Positions 60,799 to 64,000 of a stretch of DNA of 64,000 nucleotides are shown here, piece by piece. The notes below the pieces were generated by a model. That model was not told the DNA's origin and searched no databases. It saw only the letters and a program-made list of their open reading frames with translations. Numbering within the stretch: the first letter of the stretch is position 1; every line of letters begins with the position of its first letter. The stretch lies in NCBI RefSeq assembly GCF_024125445.1, contig NZ_JAMXWM010000004.1:185105-249104 (forward strand), written 5' to 3'. Made by a program: the position numbers and the translations under genes. This DNA comes from Sporolactobacillus shoreicorticis. GTDB lineage: Bacteria > Bacillota > Bacilli > Bacillales > Sporolactobacillaceae.

Positions 60799-61593
60799 GT
60801 GAACAATCATGATATTGACTACAAAATAGAAGGTCAGGAAATGCAATATGTGGAAATTGAATTAGATCCTCACGAAACAGTGATTGCCGAAGCGGGGAGC
60901 TTTATGATGATGGAAGACGGTATCGGTATGGAGACGATTTTCGGTGATGGAAGTAGTCAAAACGGCGGTGTGATGGGAAAACTGTTTGGTGCCGGTAAAC
61001 GTCTGCTGACCGGCGAGAGCCTGTTTATGACTGCATTTACCAATGAAGGAGCAGGGAAGAAGCACGTATCGTTTGCATCACCTTATCCGGGGAAGATTAT
61101 TCCTCTTGATTTGAGCCTTTATGGTGAGCGGATGATCTGCCAGAAAGATTCCTTCCTGTGTGCCGCAAAAGGTGTTTCGGTTGGCATCGCCTTTCAAAAG
61201 AAACTGGGGGCCGGCTTCTTCGGCGGTGAAGGCTTTATTATGCAGAAGCTTGAAGGTGACGGACTTGCCTTTGTCCATGCAGGCGGAATGATTAAAGAAC
61301 TTGATCTTGCTTCCGGTGAAACCCTGAAGGTTGATACCGGCTGCCTCGTAGCCATGACGAGTAGTGTCACTTATGATATTGAGTTTGTCAGAGGTGTGAA
61401 AACCGCCTTGTTTGGCGGTGAAGGTCTGTTTTTTGCGACACTGCAGGGTCCTGGTAAAGTGCTTGTACAATCGCTTCCATTCAGCAGGCTTGCCAGCCGT
61501 GTGTTCAGTGCGATGCCAGGCAATCCTGCCGGCCGCAGTAAAGATGAGGGCAGCATCACCGGCGGACTTTTTAACTTGTTCAATGGCGACTAA
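60799..61593 (+). CDS. TIGR00266 (AIM24-like) family protein
   Basis: A 264-residue protein with the conserved pattern PHETVIAEAGSFMMMEDGI, LLTGESLFMTAFTNEG, GGEGFIMQKLEGDGLAFVHAGG and FGGEGLFFATLQGPGKVLVQSLPF. These are typical of the TIGR00266/AIM24 beta-rich family. Function is unknown in bacteria. GTG 60799 has GGGAGGA 8 bases upstream; an ATG at 60778 is also in frame. It ends before a terminator. Confidence 0.85.
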   Translation: MNNHDIDYKIEGQEMQYVEIELDPHETVIAEAGSFMMMEDGIGMETIFGDGSSQNGGVMGKLFGAGKRLLTGESLFMTAFTNEGAGKKHVSFASPYPGKIIPLDLSLYGERMICQKDSFLCAAKGVSVGIAFQKKLGAGFFGGEGFIMQKLEGDGLAFVHAGGMIKELDLASGETLKVDTGCLVAMTSSVTYDIEFVRGVKTALFGGEGLFFATLQGPGKVLVQSLPFSRLASRVFSAMPGNPAGRSKDEGSITGGLFNLFNGD

Positions 61594-61613
61594 AAGATGA
61601 ACGAATCGTTTGG

Positions 61614-61650
61614 ACAGCGACGGCGCTCAATGGAGCACCGTCGCTGTTTT
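61614..61650 (+). terminator. rho-independent terminator
   Basis: ACAGCGACGG / CCGTCGCTGT hairpin followed by TTTT, 20 bases after the AIM24-like gene. Confidence 0.82.
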
Positions 61651-61733
61651 AACTGCATTGCGGGCATTATTCTGGGTTTCTGGCAAAAGATTCTTTAAAC
61701 TATAGGGGATGATATATAACGGAGTGGTACGAA

Positions 61734-62672
61734 GTGAAGGAAAAATACAAAGCATCTGGTGCGAAAAGCGTGTTGTGGGTTTTCTGGCTTCTTGCCGCTA
61801 AAATTGTTTTTATTCTCTTGCTGGCGGGACTGACAGTTTGGATTATCTACGCGGTTCATGCAGCGAATTCAAGCGGAGCTGGTGTCCGGTTTATCCATGT
61901 CCTCGGCGCCGGGTACAGTAAGGATGGAAAAACGTTGTGGCTTGGGACAGACAAGCAGCTGATTACTTATAAAGAGGGTTCCTGGCACTCGGAAAAACTT
62001 AAGGACAGTTCACATGCAGACTTGTTTCTTGCCGGCGGTTCCGGTTTTATTCAGATGAATAAGACGGGTAATTTGCAGTGGAAGACAATGGAACAAGACC
62101 CGATCGCTCACCGAGAACTGAATGATTCTCTTGAAGGATTCTGGGCATTCGGGTATAAAACGGGACGTATGTACCGGCTCCAAGAAGCAGACGGAGAATC
62201 TGCATTGCGTTATTCTGACGACGGGGGCAATACGTGGGATGTCGTAAAAGTGAAAAATCCGATCGGGAATGTGCGAGTCCTTGAAGCATCACCGGTCAAT
62301 AATAACGTTCTGGCGATCGGGACAACGAAAGGTCTGTACGTCAGCACAGATCTGGGCGCACATTTTCACCAGTTCTTGAAAGGTAATTCGGTTTCGAGCG
62401 CTGCATTCAGTTTTAGCAAACAAGTGGCACTGTTCGCTGCTGTTGCAGGAAAAGAAACAGCACTGTACCAGATCATTCCTCAACAGAACAAATCAATCAA
62501 TCTTGATATGGGCACAGTGGAAAACGACACAGTGACTCGGATTGTTCAAAATCCGGCGAAGTTTGGAGAAGCGGTTATGATCACCAAACACGGTGATTTG
62601 TACCGAACAGAAAACAGCGGGCAAAACTGGACAATTATTGCGAAAAAAGGCCGCGGATTAAACGGAAATTAA
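61734..62672 (+). CDS. membrane-anchored BNR/Asp-box repeat protein
   Basis: A 312-residue protein with one N-terminal hydrophobic segment (about 15-43) and an extracytoplasmic domain made of beta-propeller repeats. Asp-box-like motifs are SDDGGNTWDVV (about 162-172), STDLGAHFHQF (about 204-214) and TENSGQNWTII (about 291-301). Such repeats occur in sialidase-like and YCF48-type propellers. No sialidase catalytic residues are evident. GTG 61734 is the start. Function unknown; anchoring outside the membrane is inferred. Confidence 0.7.
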   Translation: MKEKYKASGAKSVLWVFWLLAAKIVFILLLAGLTVWIIYAVHAANSSGAGVRFIHVLGAGYSKDGKTLWLGTDKQLITYKEGSWHSEKLKDSSHADLFLAGGSGFIQMNKTGNLQWKTMEQDPIAHRELNDSLEGFWAFGYKTGRMYRLQEADGESALRYSDDGGNTWDVVKVKNPIGNVRVLEASPVNNNVLAIGTTKGLYVSTDLGAHFHQFLKGNSVSSAAFSFSKQVALFAAVAGKETALYQIIPQQNKSINLDMGTVENDTVTRIVQNPAKFGEAVMITKHGDLYRTENSGQNWTIIAKKGRGLNGN

Positions 62673-62731
62673 ATGCGTGTAACGTTTTCCTATGATAAAC
62701 TAATAGAAAGAGCGAGAAGGTCGGTGAAAAG

Positions 62732-63880
62732 ATGATTCAAACGGTTTTATTTGATGTCGATGGTGTTTTTCTCAGTGAAGAGCGCTATTTTGACGCCTCG
62801 GCGCTTACTGTGCATGAATTGCTGCGCAGCGAGAATTATTTAGGACTTGGAGATGGCAAGCCTTTTCAAACGAAATACAGTGATGAAGAGATTGCTGCAA
62901 CCCGATCAGAGGTTTTTCTTAATGATGATGTGCTGAATTTCTTGAAATCCCGCGGAATGAATGCCAATTGGGACATGATTTACATAACGATTTCCGAGCA
63001 GTTGATTCACTTAATAACTCAGCTTCCTGACATGGCGAAGACACAGGCAGTAGAATGGTTGAAGAAGCCGATTGATCAGACCACGCTGAATGCGTTTCGC
63101 TCATTGTTTAAAAAATATCCTGTAAGGCCCGACTTTAAGCGTTTTATGGCGGATTACAAAGAAACCAAAGCAGTAAAACAAGATCTAATCTTTTTTCTCA
63201 ATGAGGTTGCCTCAAGGCGGCTTGGTATTGAAACAGCGGCATTCAAGCCGAAAAGCGATTTTTGGCATATTGGTGAACACGCTTCCCAAGAATGGTATAT
63301 TGGTGATGAAAATGTATTGGCAGCAACAGGAAAGCCTTCGGTTCAGACAGGTAAGAAGGGATTTATGAACGAAGAGGTAACTCTGGCGGACCCGAATGAT
63401 ATTCGCGGAATGTTCCATGCATTTCATGATTATGGCATACATGTGGGTATTGCTACGGGACGGCCGAGATTGGAAACGTTCAAACCGTTTACCTATTTAA
63501 ACTGGATCGATGAGCTGGATTCGAACCATATTGTAACCGCAGATGATGTGCTTGCCGCAGAACGGAGCTACGAAGCGGCACCGCTTGCCAAGCCGCATCC
63601 TTTTACCTATCTTGTTTCCTATCATGGCAAGGACAGTGATTTAAAGCGCTGGACAGCCCGCCGTCCTGAGCAGTTGCCTGATGGAGAACAAATCCTGATT
63701 GTCGGAGATTCGCTCGCCGACCTGCTCTGTGCCAAACAACTGGGCTGCCGGTTTGCAGGAGTCCTCACCGGTCTTTCCGGTCAAAAGGCTCGGAGCGAAT
63801 TAGAGGAGCACGGCGCCGATTTTATTCTCGATTCCATTGCAGATGTAAAGGGTCTGGTGCTTGATCTTTTAAAAAAATAA
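62732..63880 (+). CDS. HAD-superfamily hydrolase with large insert
   Basis: A 382-residue HAD protein. Motif I is VLFDVDGVFLS (D8 and D10, about 6-16), motif II GIATGRPRLETF (about 240-251) and motif IV IVGDSLADLLCAKQLGC (about 328-344). A large helical insert lies between motif I and motif II (about 40-230), so the protein is longer than usual phosphoglycolate-type hydrolases. Substrate unknown. AGAAGGTCGG precedes ATG 62732. Confidence 0.82.
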   Translation: MIQTVLFDVDGVFLSEERYFDASALTVHELLRSENYLGLGDGKPFQTKYSDEEIAATRSEVFLNDDVLNFLKSRGMNANWDMIYITISEQLIHLITQLPDMAKTQAVEWLKKPIDQTTLNAFRSLFKKYPVRPDFKRFMADYKETKAVKQDLIFFLNEVASRRLGIETAAFKPKSDFWHIGEHASQEWYIGDENVLAATGKPSVQTGKKGFMNEEVTLADPNDIRGMFHAFHDYGIHVGIATGRPRLETFKPFTYLNWIDELDSNHIVTADDVLAAERSYEAAPLAKPHPFTYLVSYHGKDSDLKRWTARRPEQLPDGEQILIVGDSLADLLCAKQLGCRFAGVLTGLSGQKARSELEEHGADFILDSIADVKGLVLDLLKK

Positions 63881-63894
63881 ACGGATCCATTTTT

Positions 63895-63928
63895 TTGGCG
63901 GGCGATGCAAGCCTGCTTCTTTTTGTAT
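63895..63928 (+). terminator. probable terminator
   Basis: GGCGGGC / GCCTGCT hairpin followed by TCTTTTTG, 15 bases after the HAD gene. From there to the window end there is no gene. Confidence 0.6.
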
Positions 63929-64000
63929 AAAAATTTTAAAGAAAATAGTTATCATGAACAAAACTAGCCCCCTTGATCGTAGAATCGTGGATTAAATGGG

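Overview
The window reads as chromosome of a low-to-moderate GC, endospore-forming Bacilli, most likely a spore-forming lactic acid bacterium such as Sporolactobacillus or a relative. This is inferred from four things seen together: a mevalonate-pathway operon (unusual in Bacillus, usual in lactic acid bacteria), a complete lactate-racemase (lar) cluster, acetolactate synthase and decarboxylase with their AlsR regulator, and a YjcZ-type small protein typical of sporulating Bacillales. I saw no rRNA, tRNA, CRISPR array, insertion sequence or prophage.

Layout. 0.2-6.1 kb: mevalonate kinase, diphosphomevalonate decarboxylase, phosphomevalonate kinase and type 2 IPP isomerase form one operon, followed by a small membrane protein and a TctA-like permease. 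6.1-8.0 kb: a uracil-DNA-glycosylase-family gene, then degraded sequence with a winged-helix-like remnant, an orphan toxin C-terminus and a frameshifted SUFU-domain immunity-like gene. 8.0-19.6 kb: sulfur and tetrapyrrole block. A YeiH-family transporter lies behind a SAM riboswitch and diverges from sulfite reductase, DUF3906, sumT, sirB, sirC, hemC, hemD, a YjeM-like permease and hemA. 19.9-23.8 kb: an OFA-family MFS transporter with a LytS/LytTR two-component system. 23.9-25.3 kb: a MetE-like methyltransferase behind a second SAM riboswitch. 25.5-33.0 kb: an oligopeptide ABC transporter operon preceded by a short Cys-Cys-Cys leader peptide and ending in a DUF3899 membrane protein and an M20 amidohydrolase.

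33.1-42.0 kb: aldo/keto reductase, cell-wall amidase, DUF218 protein, YjcZ, an ECF transporter (EcfT, EcfA2, EcfA1 and a separately terminated S component), GNAT, glutaredoxin-like and DedA proteins. 42.2-51.6 kb: the lactate racemase region on the minus strand, with larA, larE, larB, larC, a larD-like aquaglyceroporin and a NiCoT nickel permease, flanked by a LysR regulator, a second MIP channel and a divergent AraC regulator. 51.6-64 kb: thioesterase, cardiolipin synthase, AI-2E-family permease, alsR/alsS/alsD and several housekeeping or uncharacterised genes.

How it fits together: the lar cluster supplies LarA, its nickel-pincer cofactor enzymes, nickel uptake and lactate channels, so D- and L-lactate can be interconverted. 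als genes divert pyruvate to acetoin, and the OFA transporter with its LytS/LytTR pair may sense or move pyruvate or another small carboxylate. The sulfur block joins sulfite reduction to synthesis of its siroheme cofactor and to SAM-controlled methionine supply. The most unusual signals are the Cys-rich leader before the opp operon, the SAM riboswitch on a YeiH-type transporter, the regulator and channel make-up of the lar cluster, and the toxin/immunity debris.
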